DNA of 64,000 nt from Saprospiraceae bacterium (GTDB lineage Bacteria; Bacteroidota; Bacteroidia; Chitinophagales; Saprospiraceae), in assembly GCA_016720635.1 (NCBI GenBank), contig JADKKF010000004.1:62001-126000 (forward strand), read 5' to 3'. The first letter of the stretch is position 1. Each line of letters begins with the position of its first letter. The notes under the pieces were generated by a model. That model did not search any database, was not told the origin of the DNA, and saw only the letters and a list, made by a program, of their open reading frames with translations. Positions 37,701 through 45,135 of the stretch are shown piece by piece. The position numbers were made by a program, and so were the translations under genes.

Positions 37701-38341
37701 TTTTGGGTTCTTTTGGCTTGTTTTTCTAGTTCCTCAAGGTTTTTATTTATTTCGTGGAGCAAATCCTCTACACGATCTAAATCCTCCGCCGTAGCCTTTA
37801 ATTTGGTCAGCGTCTCTCGCTTTCTGATCTTATACTTAGATATACCAGCCGCTTGTTCGATCATACGTCGTCGGCTATTCTCTTTGTCGAGGAGGATATC
37901 ATCGACCATACCTAGGGCGATGATGGCATAACTTTCGGAACTGATGCCCGTATCCATCAATAGATTGTTGATGTCTTTGAGCCTGCACGCTACCCCATTA
38001 AGGCGGTATTCGCTTTCCCCGCTGCGATACAGAAGCCTCGAGATGCTTACATTGGCATAATCGGTAGGCAGGATATTTTTATCATTCTCAAAGGTCAAAG
38101 TCACTTGTGCAAGACCAGAAGATTTTTTGCTTTTGGTACCATTGAATAGGACATTTGCCATCTGATCAAGGCGCAACTCTCGGTTGGATTGTTCACCCAG
38201 TACCCACCGAATGGCATCTACGATATTGCTCTTTCCACTACCGTTGGGACCAACTATACCTATCACAGGCTCAGAAAAATACAAAACAGTATCCTGAGCA
38301 AAACTTTTAAATCCTTTAATCTCTAGGCTCTTGAGTTTCAT
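34793..38341 (-). CDS. smc: Chromosome segregation ATPase SMC
   Basis: 1182 residues, the full length of bacterial SMC. It forms the ring that compacts and aligns newly replicated chromosomes with ScpA/ScpB. The head begins KSLEIKGFKSFAQDTVLYF with Walker A GIVGPNGSGKSNIVDAIRWVLGEQ. Two long coiled coils flank a hinge around residues 510-650 (LIYASEPYKIIIEAYLESYLNYYVVE...HLHQGIIQRRYSSHGGSVGLFEGKKLGRKK). The C-terminal head has the signature LNQLSGGEKTLTATALLFSLY and Walker B PFCIFDEVDAPLDDANI. The frame is intact over 3.5 kb. cdsA lies 77 bp upstream. Confidence 0.98.
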   Translation of the reverse strand: MKLKSLEIKGFKSFAQDTVLYFSEPVIGIVGPNGSGKSNIVDAIRWVLGEQSNRELRLDQMANVLFNGTKSKKSSGLAQVTLTFENDKNILPTDYANVSISRLLYRSGESEYRLNGVACRLKDINNLLMDTGISSESYAIIALGMVDDILLDKENSRRRMIEQAAGISKYKIRKRETLTKLKATAEDLDRVEDLLHEINKNLEELEKQAKRTQKYLDLKLKYKTDSIALATLKIFQHKTEYKEIERQIAEKQVAYTANEASIHTAEAQISKIKKAHLDEEKLVNEKQKELGTFLQDLRTQENDKKIAEQRRSYLQSSESNWHQEVEKSKQRIAQLQKGLENWLQELPDAQALENTLSIELAEVEATMKSSSEQNLEVKAKYKSLLDQVSIFEAKKNEFEKQIAVAQHQNLLLNEELSRTKSEFDTMKEEIAAIKIQHTQLKATVENLTLESEKIQATELERQDDIQKSQSVIKQLNEQIQDIQRKMDALQNEYNLTKSMVENLEGFPESIRYLSKNTTWKTQAPLLSDLIYASEPYKIIIEAYLESYLNYYVVETWQDAQSAIKLLTEAQKGRANFFVMEALEDFHFTPKILPHLTPALEIVQIDPAYHKVAQFLLHDVYINESKSNNVETQLDDIQVIHLHQGIIQRRYSSHGGSVGLFEGKKLGRKKNLEILDQSIKGHQKEREQRIVLLRKENEALKSLESKSQTAELARITQALNRSQHELAGMEAKQHSILQFSENNQKREAEIIEAIATNTQAIQSMQSELAITVESLGLRKKEAVEQEAITRDQQEEISQKSNLFNQKKIAFIQQQNRVSALQKEKEFAERQIQEISKTEQEVSLRIANNTKDIVRLTAEISNFETVIAQHYETKKNIEQGLTQVESQYFQKKEEIINLENNLHLLFKSQSTQQGELQKLKDSFNETKHAIQSIADRVQVEFNISINDLINNPVDFDATELDRLTLEVFKQRNRIENFGEVNPMAVDTYEEMKTRYDTINEQKNDILTAKDNLSSTIKEIEKTATEQFMDAFEKIRDNFIKVFRSLFTNDDTCDLILEDPSSPLETGIQIIAKPKGKRPQSLNQLSGGEKTLTATALLFSLYLLKPAPFCIFDEVDAPLDDANIEKFNRIIKEFSKDSQFIVVTHNKSTMAAVDIIYGVYMDEPGVSSVSAVDFRHFEHQGLSKI

Positions 38342-38418
38342 GTCGTGTGCAAAAGTAAAAAAAGGCTTTCAATCGACAGCATAAATACTGAGATTAAACA
38401 AGGTTTTGGTATTTTTAT

Positions 38419-39213
38419 TTAATGCAGGTGCTTCAATATAAAATAAGCCGCTGGAACAAAAAATAGAAAAGAATCGAACCTATCCAAAAATCCTCCATGT
38501 CCTGGTAAAAAATGACTGCTATCTTTAATTTTTGCTTGTCTCTTGACGAGCGATTCGGACAAGTCTCCCAAAGTCCCCAGCCCAGCCGCTGCAAGTGACA
38601 GACATAAGCCTGTTATAGGCAATTCAATTATCTTAAAATGCATAAGGATAGCTGCATAAAGTAAGCAAGTTATAAAGCCACCCAAAAGCCCCTCTACAGT
38701 CTTTTTTGGTGAAACTGCTGGCAAAAGCGGGGTTGAGCCGAAGTATTTCCCAACAAAATAAGCTCCTGTATCGCTGCACCACAAAAAGGGCAATAGCCAC
38801 ATAAGGTCTGTTCCAATCTTCAATGCAGCCGCTGTGGGCGTTATGATATACACAAAACCCAATAAAATATTGAAAGGAATATTTTTAATCAATGGAAAAA
38901 TCTTAAACATAAAAAACAAAAAATAACCGAAATATCCCAGCATCAAATACCGAATAATATCGTCATCGATCTGTTCTTTGTAAAAATCATAAAAGAAAAA
39001 AAGACAAAGCCCCACGAATGAAATCACAAAAGGCATAGGGATATTTGCTTCCCTTCCATCCAGCTTGAAAATGATTTGAGTCCATTCATAAAGGCACATG
39101 ATCACGACGATGGCCAACATCACCAAAAGAGGTATGCCGCCATAGTGACTGCACGTCAAAATGGTCCCTGCAAATATAAAGCCCGTAACACTACGTTGTT
39201 GGAAATTGGTCAT
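38419..39213 (-). CDS. cdsA: Phosphatidate cytidylyltransferase
   Basis: 264 residues, an integral membrane enzyme making CDP-diacylglycerol from phosphatidate and CTP, the branch point of phospholipid synthesis. The family signature is LWCSDTGAYFVGKYFGSTPLLPAVSPKKTVEGLLGG (S-D-x-x-A-Y...SPKKTxEG). SLAAAGLGTLGDLSESLVKRQAKIKDSSHFLPGHGGFLDRFDS follows, with the metal-binding D-x-x-D and GHGGxLDRxDS. Its start overlaps the CPBP protease gene by 23 bp, indicating translational coupling. Confidence 0.96.
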   Translation of the reverse strand: MTNFQQRSVTGFIFAGTILTCSHYGGIPLLVMLAIVVIMCLYEWTQIIFKLDGREANIPMPFVISFVGLCLFFFYDFYKEQIDDDIIRYLMLGYFGYFLFFMFKIFPLIKNIPFNILLGFVYIITPTAAALKIGTDLMWLLPFLWCSDTGAYFVGKYFGSTPLLPAVSPKKTVEGLLGGFITCLLYAAILMHFKIIELPITGLCLSLAAAGLGTLGDLSESLVKRQAKIKDSSHFLPGHGGFLDRFDSFLFFVPAAYFILKHLH

Positions 39214-40132
39214 TTAGATCTTCTAGGCGATGTTTAGTGGATTCAGTGGTCAAATATTCATGATTGAGCAAGTAAACACAGTAGAAAAAAGGAATGGCAA
39301 ATAAAACGCCACTTCCCAATATTTGATAATACGGCAAAGCATCCCATGGTTCTTGATCTATGGGTGCTTGTGTTGTATATTGAATGACGACTTGAATCCC
39401 ATTAAAGATACAATGCGTCAGAATAGGCAAGGTGATCGAGCCACTGCGCTGAAACAACCAACCTAGCAAAAGCCCTAGAAAAAACCTTGGCAAGAATCCC
39501 TCGAACTGTCCATGTGCCGCACTAAAAATCAGGGCAGTAACTACAATCGCCCACAACGGATTCAAAAATGATTTGATATAGGACTGGATGATTCCCCTGA
39601 AAAATAATTCCTCGCCTATAGCGGGGATGATGGCGACTAATACCAGATTGAACAAAAATTCATAGAAATACTCGCATGTCAGAATGATGCCTATCAATTT
39701 TTGGGTTTGGTCCTCCATTGCTTGCAAATAACTTGGCAAAGGGAACAACTCGTTGATATAAGCCAAGGCTGCTACGATCCCATATGACCCCAGAACCAAC
39801 CCCAATATCAGTATTATAACCTTAACAGAAGGCAGCTGTTTCCATCGTAAAATGTCTGGATCTTTGCGAAGATAATAAGCAAAAAAGAAAGCTGAAGGCA
39901 ATACAAAAAAGAACAAATGATTGACAAGGAGGAGGCATCTCCACCCCATTCTTTGAAATAAATCTACTTGTCCCAATGTTGATTCATAATAATTCACATC
40001 GATCCCAAAATAGTGCTGAATAGCCCAGCTTAGCCCCGAACCCAAGAGGATAAAGGCGAAGAAAATGACCAAGAGATATAAAAAATCCTTGGTATATGAT
40101 ATTTTGGGCAATGTCAGTGACGTCGAAGTCAT
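39191..40132 (-). CDS. CPBP family intramembrane metalloprotease
   Basis: 313 residues with about eight membrane spans. The CPBP (CaaX protease/bacteriocin-processing, Abi) motifs are present in order: EELFFRGIIQSYI (EExxxR), FSAAHGQFEGFLPRF (FxxxH) and LPILTHCIFNGIQV (HxxxN). These catalytic residues are all intact. Members process prenylated or peptide substrates, but most bacterial ones are uncharacterised. It overlaps cdsA by 23 bp. MHE copy 8 lies upstream, in the divergent region before pdxJ. Confidence 0.92.
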   Translation of the reverse strand: MTSTSLTLPKISYTKDFLYLLVIFFAFILLGSGLSWAIQHYFGIDVNYYESTLGQVDLFQRMGWRCLLLVNHLFFFVLPSAFFFAYYLRKDPDILRWKQLPSVKVIILILGLVLGSYGIVAALAYINELFPLPSYLQAMEDQTQKLIGIILTCEYFYEFLFNLVLVAIIPAIGEELFFRGIIQSYIKSFLNPLWAIVVTALIFSAAHGQFEGFLPRFFLGLLLGWLFQRSGSITLPILTHCIFNGIQVVIQYTTQAPIDQEPWDALPYYQILGSGVLFAIPFFYCVYLLNHEYLTTESTKHRLEDLNDQFPTT

Positions 40133-40218
40133 CGATTAATTTTGGTTATAAGACGTAAAGTTAATATAATGGAGGAATATTGTATTCAAATTTAAATTCT
40201 ATGCTCGAAAATCCCCCC

Positions 40219-40360
40219 CAGCGCGTGAGGGGGTGGAGTGGTCTCGGCACTGTCAAGTGACGAGAGTCTCTATCCGTCCTGACGGATAGAGACGGAACCC
40301 ACGCAACACCCGACCTGATATCGCCCTCGTGGCGATGGAAGGGCACGCTATCCTAAAAAA
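40219..40360 (+). repeat. MHE structured repeat, copy 8
   Basis: Closing helix GCGTG (40223-40227) with CACGC (40344-40348). The inner helix is GGGTG/CACCC and P2 GTGG/CCAC. The first hairpin has TCTCG/CGAGA and CACT/AGTG arms. The second is a perfect 13-bp stem extended from GTCTC (GTCTCTATCCGTC with GACGGATAGAGAC). GGAACCC follows without insert. The 3' hairpin is ATCGCC/GGCGAT. It lies in the divergent region before pdxJ; its tail (TATCCTAAAA) is degenerate. Confidence 0.86.
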
Positions 40361-40375
40361 TCCAAATAAAATCGG

Positions 40376-40383
40376 TAATTTTG
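40376..40383 (+). promoter_or_regulatory. -7 box for the pdxJ operon
   Basis: TAATTTTG fits TAnnTTTG and would start a transcript about 30 nt before the pdxJ ATG. It lies immediately after MHE copy 8, so that repeat is upstream of, not within, this transcript. Confidence 0.5.
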
Positions 40384-40418
40384 CAAGGATAATTCTTAAA
40401 TAATAAAAGCAGCACACG

Positions 40419-41132
40419 ATGACAAAACTCAGCGTAAACATAAACAAAGTGGCGTTGATACGCAATTCTAGGCTCGGAAATATGCCCAATCTGCTGACCG
40501 TCGCCAAGGACTGCGAGCTGTGGGGTGCGCAGGGGATTACGGTGCATCCTCGCCCCGACGAAAGGCATGTGAGATACAGCGATTTGCAACCTTTGAGGGA
40601 TCAAAATACGACCGAATTTAATATCGAAGGGTACCCAGACGAGCGATTTCTGAAGACAGTCATGGCTGTAAAACCGCATCAATGCACCCTCGTACCTGAT
40701 CCGCCAGGAGTGCTGACGAGTGACACTGGCTGGGATACCAAGGGGCAATTTGGCTTTTTGCAAGACGTCGTAGGTCGCCTCAAATCTGCTGGGATTCGGG
40801 TGTCGTTATTCCTCAATCCTGAGGAAGAAATGGTGGACTACGCGGCGCGTATTGGCACCGATCGGATAGAGCTCTATACGGGAAAATTTGCACATGACTT
40901 CGAGCACGATCCTTATGATGCGGTGGCGCCACACGCACTTGCTTCACAAGCGGCAGCAACTCTAGGACTTGGACTCAATGCGGGCCATGACCTCAATCTC
41001 AAAAATTTGAAATTTTATCGCGAAAACGTGGTAGATTTGCTAGAAGTATCCATCGGCCATGCCTTGATTTGCGATGCGATTTACTACGGTTTACAGAATT
41101 CGATTCAGATGTATTTGTCCAAACTTTCTTAA
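40419..41132 (+). CDS. pdxJ: Pyridoxine 5'-phosphate synthase
   Basis: 237 residues. Condenses 1-deoxyxylulose 5-phosphate with 3-amino-2-oxopropyl phosphate in the DXP-dependent vitamin B6 pathway. The opening LSVNINKVALIRNSR is diagnostic (N-x-D-x-x-AtlRnaR type, here K in place of H or D). ITVHPRPDERHVRYSD, the phosphate-binding region, follows, then VTLVPDPP-type TLVPDPPGVLTSDTGWD and GLGLNAGHDLNLKNLKFY near the end. First gene of a three-gene plus-strand set with the thioesterase and YihY genes. Confidence 0.96.
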   Translation: MTKLSVNINKVALIRNSRLGNMPNLLTVAKDCELWGAQGITVHPRPDERHVRYSDLQPLRDQNTTEFNIEGYPDERFLKTVMAVKPHQCTLVPDPPGVLTSDTGWDTKGQFGFLQDVVGRLKSAGIRVSLFLNPEEEMVDYAARIGTDRIELYTGKFAHDFEHDPYDAVAPHALASQAAATLGLGLNAGHDLNLKNLKFYRENVVDLLEVSIGHALICDAIYYGLQNSIQMYLSKLS

Positions 41133-41148
41133 CCAAAATACAAAAACT

Positions 41149-41565
41149 ATGTGGAATCACGAAACACAAATTAGAGTTCGTTATGGCGAAACTGACAAGA
41201 TGGGGTATTTGTATTACGGTCACTATGCAGAGTATCTCGAAGTCGCAAGAGTCGAGATGATTCGATCTATCGGCTTGACTTACAAGGACTTAGAGGATAT
41301 CCACAAGGTCATAATGCCTGTGATGTCAATGGAAGTGCACTACTATCGACCCGCGTATTACGACGATTTGTTGACGGTAAAGACAGTTTTGACAGAGCTG
41401 CCAGTCAAGGATTTCAAGTATGAATTCGAAATATTCAATGAAAAGAATGAGCTCCTTACCAAAGCCAAAGTAAAGCTCTGTTTTGTAGATTCTGTAACGA
41501 TGAAGCGCATCCACACGCCCGAATTTTTGATAGAAGCCGTACAGCAATTTTTTCATGAGCAATAG
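41149..41565 (+). CDS. Acyl-CoA thioesterase, 4HBT/YbgC-like
   Basis: 138 residues from the ATG at 41149 (MWNHETQIRVRYGETDKMGYLYYGHYAEYLEVARVEMIR). The frame can be opened to 41074, but that part overlaps pdxJ and is unlike the family. The hotdog-fold motif RYGETDKMGYLYYGHY carries the catalytic Asp in TDKMG, with Y-Y-G-H-Y replacing the usual V-H-N-x-Y. It probably hydrolyses short- or medium-chain acyl-CoA. The stop overlaps the start of the YihY gene by 11 bp. Confidence 0.9.
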   Translation: MWNHETQIRVRYGETDKMGYLYYGHYAEYLEVARVEMIRSIGLTYKDLEDIHKVIMPVMSMEVHYYRPAYYDDLLTVKTVLTELPVKDFKYEFEIFNEKNELLTKAKVKLCFVDSVTMKRIHTPEFLIEAVQQFFHEQ

Positions 41566-42511
41566 AATCCTAGAATATTGGCACGGCACCAACCTTTATA
41601 GGTGGGTAATCAAGTGGTCGCAAAAAACCACCTTGCCGGGATTTGCTAGGCTTTCGCTCTATACGGTCGTGGGATTCATTTGGAAAGAAATCAAGCGAGA
41701 CGATATCACGACGAGGGCCAACAGTGTGGCATTCAGTTTTATGCTATCCTTATTCCCGACGATCATCTTTTTGTTTACCTTGGTTCCCTTGCTCCCAATA
41801 TCCAATTTAGACGATATCATCAACGGGTATTTGAACGATTTTCTGCCTAACAATGCAACCAATTTTCTCAAAGAAATAATCACCGATCTCACTAAGAAGA
41901 AGCGTGGAGGCTTGCTCTCAGTGGGTTTTATCATGGCGGTATATTTTGCTTCCAACGGGATGATGGCGCTCATGCGAGGATTCGAAAAGACCTATGACGA
42001 CACCTTCAAGAAGCGCACAGGAGTAGAAAAAAGGGTGATTGCGATTCGCATGACCTTCCTATTGGCAATCCTTGTGATTGGCTCGGCATTGTTCATCATC
42101 CTCAGCAATTTGATCTTTGGAACGCTGTTCAAGTGGCTTGCCCTGAATACCTTTTCGCGCGTATTTTTTCACGTCTTGAAGTGGGTGGTAGTGGTATCGC
42201 TGTTCTACGCAGTCATCACCACCATATATCGCTATGCCATCCCTACAAAGCGCAAGCTACCTTACGTCACACCAGGAGCGGCTTTGGCTACCTTTTTCTC
42301 GATTTGTTCATCGATCGGATTCTCCTATTTTGTCAATAATTTCGGCACTTACAACAAGGTCTATGGCTCCATCGGAGCTCTGATCGTCGTGATGATTTGG
42401 ATTCAGATCAATTCCTTCATCCTACTGCTGGGCTTCGAATTGAATGCCAGCATCGCCGTCAATAGAGAGATTCGTCGGCAAAGAATCCTCGAAGAAAAAC
42501 AAAAAGTATAA
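41555..42511 (+). CDS. YihY/BrkB family membrane protein
   Basis: 318 residues, six membrane spans, of the YihY/virulence factor BrkB family (older name RNase BN, which is incorrect). Landmarks are DDITTRANSVAFSFMLSLFPTIIFLFTLVPLLP, MAVYFASNGMMALMRGFEKTYDD, YRYAIPTKRKLPYVTPGAALATFFSICSSIGFSYFVNNFGTYNKVYGSIGALIVVMIWIQINSFILLLGFELNA. All are conserved family blocks. The molecular role is unsettled; possible transport or cell-envelope function. Translationally coupled to the thioesterase gene. Confidence 0.92.
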   Translation: MSNRILEYWHGTNLYRWVIKWSQKTTLPGFARLSLYTVVGFIWKEIKRDDITTRANSVAFSFMLSLFPTIIFLFTLVPLLPISNLDDIINGYLNDFLPNNATNFLKEIITDLTKKKRGGLLSVGFIMAVYFASNGMMALMRGFEKTYDDTFKKRTGVEKRVIAIRMTFLLAILVIGSALFIILSNLIFGTLFKWLALNTFSRVFFHVLKWVVVVSLFYAVITTIYRYAIPTKRKLPYVTPGAALATFFSICSSIGFSYFVNNFGTYNKVYGSIGALIVVMIWIQINSFILLLGFELNASIAVNREIRRQRILEEKQKV

Positions 42512-42523
42512 GTAAGCTAGGAA

Positions 42524-43063
42524 TTATTTTCCCAACATTTCTTCAATTTTCTCCGTGATATCTTTGGATTCAGGTTCGGTTTTTGGTGAGAATTCCGCCA
42601 CTACATGACCATTTTTATCCACCATATACTTGTGAAAATTCCAAGTGGGCTCTTGATCCACGACGCCATTTTGCTCCTTTTTGGTGAGGTATTGGTACAG
42701 CGGGGTTTGGTCTCCACCTTTGACGGTGGTCTTGCCCATGATAGGGAAAGTTACGCCATAATTTTTGCTACAAAACTGGGCTATTTCTTGCCCATTCAGC
42801 GGCTCTTGGAATAGGAATTCATTCGAAGGAAAACCGATGATGACAAAGCCTCTAGACTTATATTTTTGGTACAATTTTTCGAGTCCACCCAGCTGTGGTG
42901 TAAGCCCACATTCGGACGCTGTATTCACGATCATGATGACTTTTCCCTTGTGTTCTGCCAGCGTCGTTTCCTTTCCAGCCAAGTCTTTTACGGTATAATC
43001 GAAGACAGTTTTGGGATTTCCAATCATGGTGATAAAGATTAATAATGTGATAAAATGGTACAT
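42524..43063 (-). CDS. Glutathione peroxidase family thiol peroxidase
   Basis: 179 residues. The first ~15 (MYHFITLLIFITMIG) may be a short signal or an overlong start; a second Met at residue 13 (MIGNPKTVFDYTVKD, 43027) matches cytoplasmic relatives. The catalytic block is IVNTASECGLTPQLGGLEKLYQKYKSRGF with the peroxidatic Cys in SECG. GFPSNEFLFQEP and the WNFHKYMVDKNG motif supply the Gln/Trp/Asn partners; here FLFQEP carries Q in an altered context (usually GxQEP). Bacterial members usually use thioredoxin as reductant. Confidence 0.93.
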   Translation of the reverse strand: MYHFITLLIFITMIGNPKTVFDYTVKDLAGKETTLAEHKGKVIMIVNTASECGLTPQLGGLEKLYQKYKSRGFVIIGFPSNEFLFQEPLNGQEIAQFCSKNYGVTFPIMGKTTVKGGDQTPLYQYLTKKEQNGVVDQEPTWNFHKYMVDKNGHVVAEFSPKTEPESKDITEKIEEMLGK

Positions 43064-43095
43064 TTCTCTTAAATTTTTTTGATAAATAAAATAAA

Positions 43096-43249
43096 TTTTG
43101 GCCGTGTCCCTCTCTCGTCTTGCGACCGAGTTCGGGTCGGGTCATTCGTGACTCCACTTCGTTTCGGTCTCCTCACTTTTCAGGAGGAGACTTCCGCTCT
43201 TCCAAAGGTTTGGACGAGGCGGAATCACTACTACCCCTCACGGGCTGAC
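43096..43249 (-). repeat. MHE structured repeat, copy 9
   Basis: The most diverged internal sequence but with pairing kept. Closing helix CCGTG (43239-43243) with CACGG (43102-43106). The inner helix is GGGT/ACCC and P2 GTGA/TCAC. Hairpins are TTCCGC/GCGGAA and GTCTCCTC/GAGGAGAC. The 3' hairpin is CTCGGTC gcaa GACGAG. The tail is GCCAAAATTTA. It starts about 10 bp past the M1 peptidase stop and ends before the glutathione peroxidase gene. Confidence 0.8.
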
Positions 43250-43259
43250 TGTGCTTATG

Positions 43260-45128
43260 TTACTTGTAACCTAACAACTCATCCATCGTATGGGTTGCGA
43301 CTGAGTGATAATTTGGCCGAGCCTTATTGTATATTTTTTTCGCCAATTCCAATTGATTGGTTTCTTTAAGTCCTTTGTATAGCGGAGTCAAGAACTTTCG
43401 CCTTCCCACCGACACCAAAAACGCCTCCAGTTTATCCTCTATGCTGTGGATATATCCATTGTAAATGGCTAGTTCAAACCACACGTCGAGTATCTCGGCA
43501 TTTCCACTATCCGAAAAGTTGAACACGAGATCCAAATTTTTCATTTTTTCTTGATCCAAATCCTTAGGCAGATTTCTAATAAAATGCAACCATTCGTGCG
43601 TGGTCCAAGATTTGGTATCCCATTTGCGGATATCGTCATTTTTGATAAAGGCCTCCACTTTTTTATCAATCAGGGCAAATTTCTTAGAGTTATTCTCATA
43701 ATGTCCAGCTGGTATTCCTGGGGCATAAATCCACGCTTCTAAGGTAAAATCGCCCAAAGTAGCTTTTGGAATTTTACTATAAAAATAATCGATAAATGTC
43801 TTGGTATCAATGGATTGGAAGGCGTGGCTGTGGAAATATTCCTTCAAAAATGCGTCAAATTTGCTCCTGCCAATGATGCTTTCGATCGTCCTAAGCATCA
43901 AATATCCTTTTTCGTAGGCGATATCATTCATCCCATCGTCTGCGTCACGACCCTTCAATGCTAGGAATAGGTGCGTATCTGCGCTGTCTTGTCCTAGGCT
44001 TTCTATGGTGGCTTTCAGATCTTGGTACCCAAGCAAAGCGAGCATCTCGGCATAGTCCGCTCCGTAGAGACTTTCCATGATCCTTCGCTCAAAATACACC
44101 GTGAATCCTTCGTTGAGCCAGAAATCGTTCCAAGTAGCGTTGGTGACCAAATTTCCAGACCAGGAATGTGCCAACTCATGAGCCACTAATGAAGTTAATG
44201 ATCTATCTCCTGTGATAATCGTAGGCGTAGCGAAGGTAAGTTTTGGATTTTCCATCCCACCAAAAGGAAAACTTGGCGGCAATACGATGACATCATATCG
44301 TCCCCAAAGGTATTTCCCATACAAATTTTCCGCAGCGATGAGCATTTTTTCCATATCCACGAATTCGTACGCAGATTTCTCCAACATCTCTGGCTCAGCA
44401 TATACACCCGTCCTCTCCCCTAGCGACTTGAATGCGAGGTTACCAACGGTCATAGCGATCAAATACGGAGGTATCGGCTGTTTCATCTCAAAGGTATAAA
44501 TCCCTGTATTGTTCTTTGCCTGTGGATTGTCCGCGGACATAACCACCATCAGCTCTTTGGGTACTTTTACACGCGCAGAATAGGTGATTCTATTGCCCGG
44601 GCTGTCTTGACACGGAATCCAAGTTCTAGTCAAAATGGCTTGGCCTTGGGTGAACAAATACGGAAGGCTCTTACCAGAAGTTTGGGCAGCAGAAAGCCAT
44701 TGAAGGGCGTCTGCACCTGCCGTAGTTTCATAATATACGTGGACCAAATTGGTTTCAGGCTTTACCTCTATTGCCAAATCCTGTCCTAGATATGGGATCG
44801 TATCTCCTAAAGTAAATTTTGTTTTTTCCTCCTTATCACCCAATGTAACTTTTTGGATATTAAGATTTCTTGTGTCCAAATGCAAAGTTGTAAAACCGTG
44901 ATTTTCAAGGGTTAAGCTGACTTTTCCCTTAATTTTTTGGGAAGAAAAATCAACTTCCAAATCCAATGCTAGGTGTTTGGTGGCGATTTCGTTGGGTTTG
45001 CCAAAGCTGTGATGATCCATTGTCAAATCGTTTTGAAGTTTATTGGTTGTGTTATTGCCTTTTTTTTCAGAAGTACACTGTGTCCATAGGAAGGTTATAC
45101 TTAGAAAAAATACAAGTTTCTGTAACAT
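43260..45128 (-). CDS. M1 family aminopeptidase (leukotriene A4 hydrolase-like) lipoprotein
   Basis: 622 residues. The signal peptide ends with a lipobox at WTQC (MLQKLVFFLSITFLWTQC), so it is probably anchored in the envelope. The exopeptidase motif GGMENPKLTFATP (GxMEN) precedes the zinc site VAHELAHSWSGNLVTNATWNDFWLNEGFTVYFERR (HExxH-18-E), all intact. The C-terminal helical domain resembles leukotriene A4 hydrolase homologues. It removes N-terminal residues from peptides, likely in the periplasm. mrp is 7 bp upstream, an apparent operon of unrelated functions. Confidence 0.94.
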   Translation of the reverse strand: MLQKLVFFLSITFLWTQCTSEKKGNNTTNKLQNDLTMDHHSFGKPNEIATKHLALDLEVDFSSQKIKGKVSLTLENHGFTTLHLDTRNLNIQKVTLGDKEEKTKFTLGDTIPYLGQDLAIEVKPETNLVHVYYETTAGADALQWLSAAQTSGKSLPYLFTQGQAILTRTWIPCQDSPGNRITYSARVKVPKELMVVMSADNPQAKNNTGIYTFEMKQPIPPYLIAMTVGNLAFKSLGERTGVYAEPEMLEKSAYEFVDMEKMLIAAENLYGKYLWGRYDVIVLPPSFPFGGMENPKLTFATPTIITGDRSLTSLVAHELAHSWSGNLVTNATWNDFWLNEGFTVYFERRIMESLYGADYAEMLALLGYQDLKATIESLGQDSADTHLFLALKGRDADDGMNDIAYEKGYLMLRTIESIIGRSKFDAFLKEYFHSHAFQSIDTKTFIDYFYSKIPKATLGDFTLEAWIYAPGIPAGHYENNSKKFALIDKKVEAFIKNDDIRKWDTKSWTTHEWLHFIRNLPKDLDQEKMKNLDLVFNFSDSGNAEILDVWFELAIYNGYIHSIEDKLEAFLVSVGRRKFLTPLYKGLKETNQLELAKKIYNKARPNYHSVATHTMDELLGYK

Positions 45129-45135
45129 ATTTTTA

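Noticed and set aside
41074..41148. Longer thioesterase start overlapping pdxJ by 59 bp
   Set aside because: The extra residues (MRFTTVYRIRFRCICPNF) are unlike the hotdog family; MWNHETQIRVRYGETD is the natural N-terminus.
43096..43249. Hammerhead-ribozyme-like pieces (CTGA...GAAAC) in MHE copy 9
   Set aside because: The required three-helix core and order are absent and the motif is not shared by the other copies.
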